Shown: positions 45,633 through 54,027, counted from the first letter of the stretch. The stretch is DNA of 64,000 nucleotides from Streptomyces violaceusniger Tu 4113 (GCF_000147815.2 NC_015957.1:9486001-9550000), one strand, 5' to 3'. Program-made: numbers and translations. The notes: generated from the letters alone by a model not told the origin.

Positions 45633-46229
45633 ATGGCAGAGAACGAAGAGCCTGCGCCCGACGGCGTCCGCGTGCTCGACCCCCGCTCCCTGCGCGGGCT
45701 CGCGCATCCGCTGCGGATACGTCTGCTCGGGGCGCTGCGCGAGTACGGACCGGCCACCGCGTCCCAACTGGCCGACCGATTGGGCGAGTCCAGCGGTGCC
45801 ACGAGCTACCATCTGCGACAGCTCGCGGCCCATGGCTTCGTCAAGGACGACCCGGAGCGGGGCAAGGGGCGGGAGCGGTGGTGGAAGGCGGCGCAGCGGG
45901 GCGTGCGGGTGGGTACCGACAGGTTCCTGACCAGCCCCGACCCGGCCGTGCGCGGAGCGATAAACACCCTGCTCCACGAGTGGGCCACCATCCACGGCCA
46001 GGACCTGTCCACTTGGTTCAGCACCATGCACGACTGGCCCTCAGCATGGCGCAGCGCTTCGGACATGAGCGACTTCGCTATGCGTCTCACGCCCGAACTC
46101 GCCAGCGAAATGCGCGACAAGGTGCACGAAGTGATCGAGAGCTACCGCGAGAAGGAGGTGGACCGGGACACCGAGGGCTCCGCCCCGTACCGCGTCCATC
46201 TGCATGCCTTCCCGCGCGAAGAGGACTGA
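45633..46229 (+). CDS. ArsR-type winged-helix regulator
   Basis: 198 residues from the ATG at 45633 (MAENEEPAPDG); the earlier ATG at 45615 is rejected because the promoter overlaps it. The winged helix is clear: LRGLAHPLRIRLLGALREYGPATASQLADRLGESSGATSYHLRQLAAHGFV. The C-terminal half is helical (FSTMHDWPSAWRSASDMSDFAMRLTPELASEMRDKVHEVIESYREKEV). This is the HTH_20-type regulator that often precedes MFS pumps in Streptomyces. Genes downstream (small ORF, MFS pump) follow with tiny gaps, so the protein is the likely autorepressor of an efflux operon. Confidence 0.92.
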   Translation: MAENEEPAPDGVRVLDPRSLRGLAHPLRIRLLGALREYGPATASQLADRLGESSGATSYHLRQLAAHGFVKDDPERGKGRERWWKAAQRGVRVGTDRFLTSPDPAVRGAINTLLHEWATIHGQDLSTWFSTMHDWPSAWRSASDMSDFAMRLTPELASEMRDKVHEVIESYREKEVDRDTEGSAPYRVHLHAFPREED

Positions 46230-46250
46230 CCGATCCCTGGGGGGAACGAT

Positions 46251-46475
46251 ATGTACGGCGACGAGATCCATCTGTGGCTCCACCGAATACGCGCCGAGCG
46301 TCTCCAGCACGAGGCCCACGAGACCTACGAGGCGCCCCGGCCCCACCGCCGCACCCGCCCCGCCCGCGCCCGGGCGCTGCGCGCCCGGCTCGGCTGGACG
46401 CTGGTGGAGGTCGGGCTGCGGCTGGCCACCCCGCGGCTGCCGCAATCCGGTCTGACCGCGCGGTTCGACCACTGA
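46251..46475 (+). CDS. Small basic hypothetical protein
   Basis: 74 residues starting MYGDEIHLWLHRIRAERL, preceded by a GGGGGGA ribosome site. The N-terminal helix is amphipathic; the middle is very Arg/Ala/Pro-rich (RPHRRTRPARARALRARLGWTLVEVGLRLATPRL). It fits exactly between the regulator (21 bp) and the MFS gene (1 bp), which supports it being real and co-transcribed. Similar small ORFs occur upstream of MFS genes in related genomes, as far as I recall. No function is known. Confidence 0.65.
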   Translation: MYGDEIHLWLHRIRAERLQHEAHETYEAPRPHRRTRPARARALRARLGWTLVEVGLRLATPRLPQSGLTARFDH

Positions 46476-46476
46476 C

Positions 46477-47865
46477 ATGGCCGACGACACAGGAGACAGA
46501 GAGCGCCGGGGAAGCAGCGGTGACCGAAGACCGCTCATGCTCGTCCTCGCCGCCAACACGGTTTCCATCGCGGGCAATTCGCTCACGCTGATCGCCGTCC
46601 CGTGGTTCGTCCTGGAGACCACGGGCAGTGCGGCCAAGGCCGGGTTCGTGTCCTTCTGCGCGACCCTGCCGGTGGTGGTCTCCGCCGTCATCGGCGGGCC
46701 GGTGATCGACCGGGTCGGCCGCAGGCGGGTCTCCATCGCCTCCGACGCACTGTGCGGGGTGGCCGTCGCCACGATTCCGGTGCTGCACTTCACCGGGCTG
46801 CTGCGGTTCTGGCAGTTGTGCGCGCTGATGGCGTTCTGCGGACTGCTCCACGCACCGGGCGAGACCGCCCGCCAGGTGCTCGTCCCCGCGCTGGCCGAAC
46901 GGGCGGGCACCACCCTCAGCCGCGCCGCCAGCTTCTACGACGGGGCCTCGCGCGGGGCCCGGATGCTGGGCGCGGCGGTCGGGGGGCTGCTGATCGCGCT
47001 GCTCGGCCCGCCCTCCGTACTGCTGCTGGACGCGGCGACGTTCGCGGCGTCCGCGCTGCTGATCATGGCGGGGCTGCGCGGGCTGCCCGCCGCCGCGCCG
47101 CGCAAGCCCGTCGTGCCGGTGTCCGCCCGCGCCTACCGCGCGGAGCTTCGCGAGGGGTACCGCTTTCTGCTGCACCATCGGCTGCTGCTGGCCATCGTGC
47201 TGATGGTCATGGTTACCAACGGCCTCGACCAGGGGCTGTCCTCCGTACTGCTGCCCGTCCACGCCGAGCGGCACCTGGGCGGATCGGTGCAACTGGGTCT
47301 GCTCACCGCGCTGTTCGGCGGCGGTGCGCTGGTGGGGGCGCTGCTCTACGGGGCGGTGGGCGACCGCTTTTCGCGCCGGACCGTCTTCGCGGTGAGCTTC
47401 CTGGTGTGCGGACTGCCGCGCTTCCTGATCGCCGCGTTCGTCCCCGGCGTATCCCCGCTCGCCGTGACGATGGCGGCCAGCGGGGTCGCGGCGGGGATGC
47501 TCAACCCGATCCTGACCACGGTGACCTATGAGGCCGTCCCCGATGAGCTCCGCAGCCGGGTCTCGGGCGCGCTCACCGCGGGGGTGTGGGTGGTGATGCC
47601 GCTCGGCGGGCTCGCGGCCGGGTGTCTGGTGGAGGGGGTGGGGCTGACCGCCGCCTTCCTGGTGACGGGTGGTGTCTACTTCCTGGCCACGCTCAGCCCG
47701 CTGGTCTTCCCGGCCTGGCGCGGGATGGACGAGCGGACGGCGGTGGAGGAGCGGACGGCGGTGGACGAGCGGACGGCGGTGGAGGAGCGGACGGCGGCAC
47801 CGCTCAGCAGTGCGGGACCGCGCCGCCCGACCGCAGCGCCCGCAGAGCCGTCACGGCACCCTTGA
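46477..47865 (+). CDS. MFS efflux transporter with repeat-expanded C-terminus
   Basis: 462 residues, 12 membrane helices of the MFS_3/DHA3 type (VLAANTVSIAGNSLTLIAVPWFVLETTGSAAKAGF in helix 1, GPVIDRVGRRRVSIASD as the loop 2-3 motif, and the second-half GDRFSRRTVFAVSF). It likely exports a drug or metabolite sensed by the winged-helix regulator at the start of the operon. Residues 418-441 are four copies of a six-residue unit (DERTAV/EERTAV) made by an 18-bp tandem repeat. The last 62 bp overlap the convergent S16 protease gene, so the tail has been extended into it. Confidence 0.92.
   Translation: MADDTGDRERRGSSGDRRPLMLVLAANTVSIAGNSLTLIAVPWFVLETTGSAAKAGFVSFCATLPVVVSAVIGGPVIDRVGRRRVSIASDALCGVAVATIPVLHFTGLLRFWQLCALMAFCGLLHAPGETARQVLVPALAERAGTTLSRAASFYDGASRGARMLGAAVGGLLIALLGPPSVLLLDAATFAASALLIMAGLRGLPAAAPRKPVVPVSARAYRAELREGYRFLLHHRLLLAIVLMVMVTNGLDQGLSSVLLPVHAERHLGGSVQLGLLTALFGGGALVGALLYGAVGDRFSRRTVFAVSFLVCGLPRFLIAAFVPGVSPLAVTMAASGVAAGMLNPILTTVTYEAVPDELRSRVSGALTAGVWVVMPLGGLAAGCLVEGVGLTAAFLVTGGVYFLATLSPLVFPAWRGMDERTAVEERTAVDERTAVEERTAAPLSSAGPRRPTAAPAEPSRHP
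47728..47799. repeat. 18-bp tandem repeat, 4 copies, in the MFS C-terminus
   Basis: Units at 47728, 47746, 47764 and 47782 of the form GASGAGCGGACGGCGGTG encode (D/E)ERTAV. The repeat is in frame and sits in the extra tail after the last membrane helix. Confidence 0.9.
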
Positions 47866-48589
47866 GCGTGGTGACGGGGATCAGCCGCAGCCCCTTGGGC
47901 AGTTCGGCGGTGGCGTCGGCGCATTCGGCCTTCGGCACCAGGAAGACCGTGGCGCCGTCCCGCTTGGCGGCCTGCGTCTTGAGCGGGACCCCGCCCACGG
48001 CACCGACCCTGCCCTTGGCGTCGATGGTGCCGGTGCCCGCGATCGTCCGGCCGCCGGTGAGATCGCCGCCGCGGCCGTCCCCGTCCAGCTTGTCGATCAC
48101 ACCGAGGGAGAAGAGCAGCCCGGCGCTCGGCCCGCCGACGTCGGCCAGGCGCAGGGTGACCTTGACGTCGCGCGGGGAGCGGTGGAGATAGCCGAGCGCG
48201 GCGCTGGTGGCCGAGGACTGTGACTGCTGCATCTCCTCGGCGTTGTGCCGCTCGATCTGCTTGGTGGTGCCGCCGACGTAGACCGAGTCATGCGGCATGA
48301 CGGCGCGATCAGTGGCGAACCAGCCGCTGACCACGTCCTTCAGCCGCACGGTGGCGTCCGGGCCGGTGGCCAGGATCGTCGTCATCCGCAGTTGCCCGGT
48401 GGTCTTGCGGGTGCCGCTCCCCGAGACGCTGATCACCTGCTTACCGCGGTCGGCGCCGAGGACGTTCACGGTCGAACCGGGCTGGGCCACGGTGAACGGC
48501 AGCGGGGCGAACGCGGCCACCGCGAGCAGGGCGAGCACGGGCGCGGAGCAGAGCGCGAGGACGCGGGCGCGGGGCGAGACGGCAGGCAT
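47804..48589 (-). CDS. Membrane-anchored S16 (Lon-like) serine protease, YlbL type
   Basis: 261 residues. An N-terminal signal anchor (residues 8-30) is followed by an extracellular domain, then the Lon-type protease core with catalytic Ser155 in GGPSAGLLFSLGV and Lys204 in GGVPLKTQAA. The PDZ domain that usually lies between is absent or very degenerate. Related proteases act on secreted or membrane proteins. A TAGATT -10 box lies 6 nt before the ATG on the - strand, so the transcript may be leaderless. The 3' end overlaps the convergent MFS gene by 62 bp. Confidence 0.88.
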   Translation of the reverse strand: MPAVSPRARVLALCSAPVLALLAVAAFAPLPFTVAQPGSTVNVLGADRGKQVISVSGSGTRKTTGQLRMTTILATGPDATVRLKDVVSGWFATDRAVMPHDSVYVGGTTKQIERHNAEEMQQSQSSATSAALGYLHRSPRDVKVTLRLADVGGPSAGLLFSLGVIDKLDGDGRGGDLTGGRTIAGTGTIDAKGRVGAVGGVPLKTQAAKRDGATVFLVPKAECADATAELPKGLRLIPVTTLKGAVTALRALRSGGAVPHC

Positions 48590-48908
48590 GGTGCGAATCT
48601 AGTTGACCGCCGGGACGCACGAGGCGCCACCCCGACCCCCGAAGCCCTGGCGGGCGGCGGATGCGAGCCCTGGCGGGCGGCGGGCGCGGACCGGCAGGCT
48701 CAGCTCGTGACGCCCGGCCGACGGGGGCAGGCACGCGGCGCCCGGCCAACGGCGCCGGGCTCACGGCTCCCAGCCGCATGGCCACACGGCCGCCCGCGCG
48801 CGGTGACCGTGCCGACCCGCGCGGCGGGGCGGCCCAGGGGGGGCGGTCACAGTCAGGCCCACGCGGGCCCAGCCCCGCCGCCACGGCGTGCTGTTCCGCG
48901 CCGGGCGC
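48590..48908. other. 319-bp intergenic region
   Basis: No gene seen. The first 60 bp contain the leaderless-type promoter of the S16 protease. GCCCTGGCGGGCGGCGG occurs twice as a direct repeat (48643 and 48667 region). The rest is GC-rich without a recognisable structure and lies beyond the IclR gene stop. Confidence 0.5.
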
Positions 48909-49550
48909 TCAGCTCAGGGCGTCCGAGACCTCTCGGGCCGCGTCGACGACCCTCGGGCCGACCCGGTCCGGTACCGAGTCGCAGAGCATGACGACCCCGA
49001 CGCTGCCCTCTATCCCGGTCACCCCGACGAGCGGGGCGGCCGCGCCGCTCGCGCCCGCCTCCAGTTCGCCGTGGGTGAGGGCGTACCCGGGGTCGTCGGG
49101 GCGGCCGGCACGGGCGGCGAGAATCGCGCGGCCGGCGGCGCCCCGGTCGAGCGGATGCCGGAATCCGGCCCGGTAGGCCACGTGGTAGTCGGTCCAGGTC
49201 GGCTCGACGACCGCGACGGCGAGGGCCTCGGTGCCGTCGACCAGGGTGAGGTGGGCGGTCGCGCCGACGTCCTCGGCGAGGGAGCGCAGCGCGGGCAGCG
49301 CCGCCTCCCGTACGAGCGGATGCACCTGACGGCCAAGCTGCAGCACCCCTAGCCCGACGCGCGCCCGCCCGCCGATGTCCCGGCGGACGAGGGAGTGCTG
49401 TTCAAGGGTGGCCAGCAGCCGGTAGACCACGGTGCGATTGACGCCGAGCTTGTTGGACAGCTCGGTCACGGTCAGCCCGTGGTCGGTGTCGGCGAGCAGT
49501 TTGAGGACGCGCAGTCCCCGATCGAGCGTCTGAGAGGTCTCCGCGGTCAC
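48909..49550 (-). CDS. IclR-family transcriptional regulator
   Basis: 213 residues from the GTG at 49550, preceded by GAGGAGGGGG; the longer upstream frame is not needed. The N-terminal winged helix (QTLDRGLRVLKLLADTDHGLTVTELSNKLGVNRTVVYRLLATLEQHSLVRRD) and C-terminal effector domain (GGRARVGLGVLQLGRQVHPLVREAALPALRSLAEDVGATAHLTLVDGTEALAVAVVEP) are complete. No adjacent catabolic gene suggests its target; the helicase lies upstream and the S16 protease downstream. Regulators of this sort usually control aromatic-acid or sugar breakdown. Confidence 0.93.
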   Translation of the reverse strand: MTAETSQTLDRGLRVLKLLADTDHGLTVTELSNKLGVNRTVVYRLLATLEQHSLVRRDIGGRARVGLGVLQLGRQVHPLVREAALPALRSLAEDVGATAHLTLVDGTEALAVAVVEPTWTDYHVAYRAGFRHPLDRGAAGRAILAARAGRPDDPGYALTHGELEAGASGAAAPLVGVTGIEGSVGVVMLCDSVPDRVGPRVVDAAREVSDALS

Positions 49551-49981
49551 GACGCCCCCTCCTCGGTGATGAGTGGCGGCGCTTCGCGCGGTGTCCCGCC
49601 GGTCCCGACGACGGCGCGCGAAGAGGCCGCCGGTCGCGGTGGTCACGCACCGGCTGCGCTCCGCGGCGGCGCTGCCACGGGGCGTGTGCGTGCCCGAACG
49701 CTAGCGAGCCGGTCCGCTTTGCGGAAGGCTTTGTCCAGAATCCGAGCGGAGCTGCCAAAGAGAACGACATGGGAGCATCCCGAATCGACCCGGTTCGTCC
49801 GGATAAATAAGGGGGGCGTGCGACCGGTTCATGAAACTTTTCGAAAAGGGGTTGCGCGGGGCGGACCCCCCGCGCAACGCACGTCACCGCCGCGCAATGC
49901 GTATGCGTATGCGGATACGTATGCGCATACGCGTCACCGCGCCCGCCTCACCGCGCCCGCGCCCAGGTCACCGCGCCCGCG
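49551..49981. other. 431-bp intergenic region with AT-rich palindromes
   Basis: No gene is supported. TTCATGAA (49828-49835) and CTTTTCGAAAAG (49837-49848) are adjacent perfect palindromes, striking in this GC-rich sequence. Further on, GCGTATGCG (49899-49907) and CGCATACGC (49924-49932) form a hairpin with related ATGCGTAT motifs inside, 50 bp after the helicase stop and likely part of its termination. A run of G occurs at 49810. Confidence 0.6.
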
Positions 49982-51778
49982 TCACCGCATCCGCGTCGCC
50001 CACTCCTGCACCTTCTTGATCCGCTCGCGGAGCTGCCCCGCCGTCGCCTCCGCGCTCGGCGGGCCGCCGCAGACCCGGCGCAGCTCGGTGTGGATCACGC
50101 CATGCGGCTTGCCGCTCTGGTGGACATACGCCCCGACCAGCGTGTTGAGCTGCTTGCGCAGTTCCAGCAGCTCCTTGTGGGTGACCACCGGCCGTCGCTC
50201 CGCCGGGAGCTCCAGCAGATCCGCCTCCTCGTCCGGCTTCTTGCGGCTGTGCGCGATCTGCTTGGCCTGCCGCTTCTGGAGCAGCATCTGCACCTGGTCG
50301 GGTTCGAGAAGCCCGGGGATGCCGAGGTAGTCCTGCTCCTCGTCGCTGCCCGGATGCGCCTGCATGCCGAACTCGGCGCCGTCGTACAGCACCCGGTCGA
50401 AGACCGCGTCCGACTCCAGCGCCTCGAAGGGGAGTTGGTCCTGTTCGCCGGTGTCCTCGTCCTGCTGCTTCTCGGCCTCCTCGAGGAGCTTCTCCTCCTC
50501 CGCGTACGGGTTCTCCTCCTCGCCGTCCTTCTTCGGCTTGTCCAGGACGTGGTCGCGCTCGACCTCCATCTCGCCCGCGAAGCCGAGCAGCATCGGGATG
50601 GTGGGGAGGAAGACGGACGCGGTCTCGCCGCGCCGCCGCGACCGTACGAAACGGCCGACGGCCTGGGCGAAGAAGAGCGGTGTGGAGATGGTGGTCGCGT
50701 AGACCCCGACCGCCAGCCGGGGCACGTCCACGCCCTCCGACACCATGCGGACCGCGACCATCCAGCGGTCGTCGGAGTGGGTGAAGTCCTCGATCCGCTG
50801 GGACGACGACGCCTCGTCGGAGAGCACGAGCGTCGCCTTGTTGCCGGTGATCTCGCGGATCAGCTTGGCGTACGCACGGGCCGAGTCCTGGTCGGCGGCG
50901 ATGACGAGCGCCCCCGCGTCCGGGATGCCCTTACGGACCTCGGACAGCCGCTGGTCGGCGGCGCGCAGCACATTCGGCATCCAGTCGCCGCGCGGATCGA
51001 GCGCGGTGCGCCACGCCTGGGAGACGGCGTCCTTGGTCATCGGCTCGCCGAGCCGCGCCTCGATCTCGTCGCCCGCCTTGGTGCGCCAGCGCATGTTGCC
51101 GCTGTAGGAGAGGAAGATGACGGGGCGCACCACCCCGTCGGAGAGCGCGTTGCCGTAGCCGTAGGTGTAGTCGGCTGACGAGCGCCGGATCCCGTCGTTG
51201 CCCTCCTCGTAGACGACAAAGGGGATGGGGTTGGTGTCGGACCGGAACGGGGTGCCGGTGAGCGCCAGCCGCCGGGTCGCCGGCTCGAACGCCTCCAGGC
51301 ACGCCTCGCCCCAGGAGCGGGAGTCGCCGGCGTGGTGGATCTCGTCGAGGATGACGAGCGTCTTGCGCTGCTCGATCCGGTTGCGGTGCAGCATGGGCCG
51401 GACGCCGACGCCCGCGTAGGTGACGGCGATCCCGTGGTACTCCCGGCTCAGCGGACCCGCGCTGTACTCCGGGTCCAGCCTGATGCCGATCCGCGCGGCG
51501 GCCTCCGCCCACTGCTTCTTCAGATGCTCGGTCGGCGCGACGACCGTCACCTGCTGGACGACGTGGTGGTGCAGCAGCCAGGAGGCGAGGGTCAGCGCGA
51601 AGGTGGTCTTACCGGCGCCGGGGGTCGCGACCGCGAGGAAGTCCCGCGGCTGCTCCTGGATGTACTTGTCCAATGCGCCCTGCTGCCAGGCGCGCAGCTT
51701 GCTCGCGGTACCCCAAGGAGCCCGGCCGGGGAAGGCGGGCGAGAGGTGATGGCTGGTGGAGGCGGCAGTAGTACTCAC
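49982..51778 (-). CDS. SF2 DEAD/DEAH-box helicase
   Basis: 598 residues. Helicase motifs in order: Q-like LRAWQQGALDKYI, motif I TPGAGKTT (52-59), Ia APTEHLKKQWA, motif II DEIHH, motif III ALTGTPFR, and motif VI FAQAVGRFVRSRRRG. Residues 410-470 form a strongly acidic insertion (DGEEENPYAEEEKLLEEAEKQQDED) with coiled-coil character, and the C-terminus (ELLELRKQLNTLVGAYVHQSGKPHGVIHTELRRVCGG) is a separate helical domain. It resembles actinobacterial XPB/RAD25-like helicases that process DNA. There is no nuclease or specific partner beside it. The Doc/RHH pair lies 111 bp upstream on the same strand. Confidence 0.93.
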   Translation of the reverse strand: MSTTAASTSHHLSPAFPGRAPWGTASKLRAWQQGALDKYIQEQPRDFLAVATPGAGKTTFALTLASWLLHHHVVQQVTVVAPTEHLKKQWAEAAARIGIRLDPEYSAGPLSREYHGIAVTYAGVGVRPMLHRNRIEQRKTLVILDEIHHAGDSRSWGEACLEAFEPATRRLALTGTPFRSDTNPIPFVVYEEGNDGIRRSSADYTYGYGNALSDGVVRPVIFLSYSGNMRWRTKAGDEIEARLGEPMTKDAVSQAWRTALDPRGDWMPNVLRAADQRLSEVRKGIPDAGALVIAADQDSARAYAKLIREITGNKATLVLSDEASSSQRIEDFTHSDDRWMVAVRMVSEGVDVPRLAVGVYATTISTPLFFAQAVGRFVRSRRRGETASVFLPTIPMLLGFAGEMEVERDHVLDKPKKDGEEENPYAEEEKLLEEAEKQQDEDTGEQDQLPFEALESDAVFDRVLYDGAEFGMQAHPGSDEEQDYLGIPGLLEPDQVQMLLQKRQAKQIAHSRKKPDEEADLLELPAERRPVVTHKELLELRKQLNTLVGAYVHQSGKPHGVIHTELRRVCGGPPSAEATAGQLRERIKKVQEWATRMR

Positions 51779-51889
51779 GGTCTCCGTCGGGCTGGCTCGG
51801 CGAGGTCGTTCGGGAACCGCGTCAGCCTACCGGTGCCATCGTTCACGCTCCGGGGTACGGGGTGATCCCACCCGAGGGTGGGATCAGAC

Positions 51890-52273
51890 TCACATCGCCT
51901 CGTGCAGCCTCCGCAATCCGGACGCGACGTCCGCCACATCCTCGAGCGCGCCCGAGGCCACGCCGACCACCAGCTTGTACGCCTCGTCCTGGTCGACGTC
52001 GAGCATTTCGATGCCGTTGAGGTCAAGGAAGACCACCGCGCACATCCACGCCATCCGCTTGTTGCCGTCCACCAGCGGGTGGTTGACGGCGAGCGACTGG
52101 AGCAGCGCGGCGGCCTTCTCGAAGTGGTCGGTGTACGCCTCTATGCCGAACATCTGCGACTGCGGACGATGCACAGCCGAGCTCAGCAACCCCAGATCGC
52201 GCACCGCGATCCGCTGCCCCCCACAGGCGATTTCCGCCAGGTCCAGCACTTCCTGGACCGTCAGGTACTTCAC
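51890..52273 (-). CDS. doc: Doc-type (Fic superfamily) toxin
   Basis: 127 residues with a GTG start directly after the antitoxin stop (TAAGTG). The Fic/Doc motif is HPLVDGNKRMAW (His65, Asn71, Lys72, Arg73), the Doc variant that phosphorylates EF-Tu rather than AMPylating proteins. The N-terminal helix MKYLTVQEVLDLAEIACGG and the LSSAVHRPQSQMFGIEAYTDHFEKAAALLQSL region match Doc. With the RHH antitoxin upstream it forms a toxin-antitoxin operon. The missing Phe at the second motif position (Leu66) is within family variation. Confidence 0.92.
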   Translation of the reverse strand: MKYLTVQEVLDLAEIACGGQRIAVRDLGLLSSAVHRPQSQMFGIEAYTDHFEKAAALLQSLAVNHPLVDGNKRMAWMCAVVFLDLNGIEMLDVDQDEAYKLVVGVASGALEDVADVASGLRRLHEAM

Positions 52274-52477
52274 TTACTCCCCCAGCCTCCGTAGAAGGTC
52301 CGCGTGGCGTGCCGCGTACTTCGCCCCCAGGCGCTGGACCGACTCCCGGTCCGCCTCCTGCTCGAGATACCGATCGATCGCCTGAAGCACTATGGCGTGC
52401 ATACTGCGGCCCTCCTCCTCGGCCCGCTGCTTGAGCGCCTCTTGCTGGTCGTCGCGCAGTCGGAGATTCATAGCCAT
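52274..52477 (-). CDS. Ribbon-helix-helix antitoxin of the Doc pair
   Basis: 67 residues. MAMNLRLRDDQQEALKQRAEEEGRSMHAIVLQAIDRYL is an Arc/CopG-type ribbon-helix-helix that should dimerise and bind the operator upstream. The C-terminal tail (EQEADRESVQRLGAKYAARHADLLRRLGE) probably binds and blocks Doc. The first ATG is at 52477, with an inverted repeat just upstream. A Phd-type antitoxin would be the classic partner of Doc; here it is replaced by an RHH protein, as in some actinobacteria. Confidence 0.9.
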   Translation of the reverse strand: MAMNLRLRDDQQEALKQRAEEEGRSMHAIVLQAIDRYLEQEADRESVQRLGAKYAARHADLLRRLGE

Positions 52478-52486
52478 ACCAAAACG

Positions 52487-52513
52487 GTACCATCAATGGG
52501 GCCAAAGTGGTAC
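52487..52513. promoter_or_regulatory. Candidate autoregulatory site of the toxin-antitoxin operon
   Basis: GTACCA (52487-52492) and TGGTAC (52508-52513) are inverted around a 15-bp spacer; a further GGTA half-site partly overlaps the antitoxin start. It lies 10 bp upstream of the antitoxin ATG and reaches the stop of the next gene. RHH proteins bind such short half-sites. Confidence 0.45.
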
Positions 52514-54027
52514 TACCCGGTGACGGGTCGCAATCGCGTCGTCACCCACGCCCCCACCAGCGCCACCGCCGCCATCGCCACGTAGACCGCGCCGAAGGCG
52601 GCCGGCTGGTGGGAGGCCGTCGAACCGGTGGCGGCGATATCGCCGCCGCCGAAGGAGACGAAGAGGACACCGCTGAGGCCGACCAGCGTGATGTTGCCGA
52701 GCGCGTCGGAGACCTGGAGGGAGGCGGAATTGCTGCCCGCGTCCTCCGGGCGGGAGAGCTTCAGCAGCAGCACACTCCCGCTGGAGATGGCCAGCCCCAT
52801 CCCATAGCCGCCGATCACCCAGGCCACGGCCACGATCCAGGCCGGGACGGAGTCGATGAGGGCCAGGAGCACCGCGGCGATGGACACGGCGATCAGGAGC
52901 ATGCCGAGACCCATCAGCCGTTCGCGGTGCGGCTCCAGGCGGGGGCGGCTCTGGGTGTACGAGCCCAGGGCCCAGGTGAGTCCGCCGCCGGTGAGGGAGA
53001 GCCCGGCGGCGGTCGCGGACAGGTCGCGCTGGGTCACCAGCATCAGCGGAACGAAGCTCTCCGCGCCCAGGAAGGATCCCGCCGCCACCCCGCGCAGCAG
53101 GATCACCGACGGCAGTCCGCGGGCGGCGCGGAAGGTGCCCTCGGGGAGCAGCCGCAGTACACAGGGGACGAGCAGCCCGAGACCGGCGGCGGCCGGGACG
53201 AGCGAGAGCCAGTTCAGGTCCTGGCCCGCGTACTGCAGCAGCCCGGCGCCGGCCGCGACGGCGAGCGCGAGGAGGATGCGGCGGCGGTTCATGCCCGCGG
53301 ACCGCTCGCTCGGCGGCAGGGCGCGCAGCGCGGGGAGCATCACCACGAGCGGCGGCAGCACCAGCACCGGGATGGCCAGGAACACCCAGCGCCAGCCGAC
53401 CTGTTCGGTGACGGTCCCGGCGGCGAGCGGGCCGACGATGACCGGCAGCACCCAGGCGGCGGAGAAGGACGCCAGCACGGCGGGCTGCAGCCGCTGCGGA
53501 TAGGCGCGGCCGACCACCACATACAGCGCGACGATCACCAGCCCGCCGCCTATGCCCTGCACCGCGCGCCCGCCCACGAACATCCACATCTGCTGCGCCG
53601 AACCGGCCACCAGCAGCCCGGCGGCGAACGCCGCGATCCCGGTGAACAGCGGCGCCAGCGGCCCCTTGCGGTCGCACCACTCCCCCGACAGCGCCATCGC
53701 GAACAGGCTCGCGGTGAAGTAGCCGGAGAAGGCGTACGCGTAGAGCTCGACCCCGTCCAGCGCACGGGCCGCGACCGGCATCGCGGTATTGACCGCGCTC
53801 GCCTCGAAGGCGATGAGGGAGACGACGGTGACAATGCCGAGGGTGAGGGCGCGGTAGCGCCTCCCCAGCACGGTGTCGCCGGTGCCGCCGCCCTCCAAGC
53901 CCGGGTCCAGGCCCAGGTCGAGGTCTCCGTCTTGCGGCTCGAGTGGGACGGGGGACGCCTGAGGCGGCAGGGGGGCGGCGCTGTCCGTGACGGCGGCGTC
54001 GGCGTCATGCGGGTCGCGAGGGGTCAT
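52513..54027 (-). CDS. MFS drug-efflux transporter (EmrB/QacA-like)
   Basis: 504 residues from the ATG at 54027 (MTPRDPHDADA); a GTG at 54060 would add 11 residues, and neither has a strong ribosome site. A disordered acidic N-terminus (DGDLDLGLDPGLEGGG) precedes the membrane part. About 13 to 14 membrane helices with motif A-like GEWCDRKGPLAPL and motif C-like VLPVIVGPLAAGTVTEQVGWRWVF in helix 5, as in DHA2 exporters. It is likely to expel a drug or metabolite. An IS982 element inserted 68 bp upstream separates it from its original promoter region. Confidence 0.9.
   Translation of the reverse strand: MTPRDPHDADAAVTDSAAPLPPQASPVPLEPQDGDLDLGLDPGLEGGGTGDTVLGRRYRALTLGIVTVVSLIAFEASAVNTAMPVAARALDGVELYAYAFSGYFTASLFAMALSGEWCDRKGPLAPLFTGIAAFAAGLLVAGSAQQMWMFVGGRAVQGIGGGLVIVALYVVVGRAYPQRLQPAVLASFSAAWVLPVIVGPLAAGTVTEQVGWRWVFLAIPVLVLPPLVVMLPALRALPPSERSAGMNRRRILLALAVAAGAGLLQYAGQDLNWLSLVPAAAGLGLLVPCVLRLLPEGTFRAARGLPSVILLRGVAAGSFLGAESFVPLMLVTQRDLSATAAGLSLTGGGLTWALGSYTQSRPRLEPHRERLMGLGMLLIAVSIAAVLLALIDSVPAWIVAVAWVIGGYGMGLAISSGSVLLLKLSRPEDAGSNSASLQVSDALGNITLVGLSGVLFVSFGGGDIAATGSTASHQPAAFGAVYVAMAAVALVGAWVTTRLRPVTG

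Noticed and set aside
49831..50019. 62-residue + strand frame with Met-Arg repeats
   Set aside because: The repeat comes from the alternating ATGCGTAT stretch; it overlaps the helicase end and has no ribosome site.
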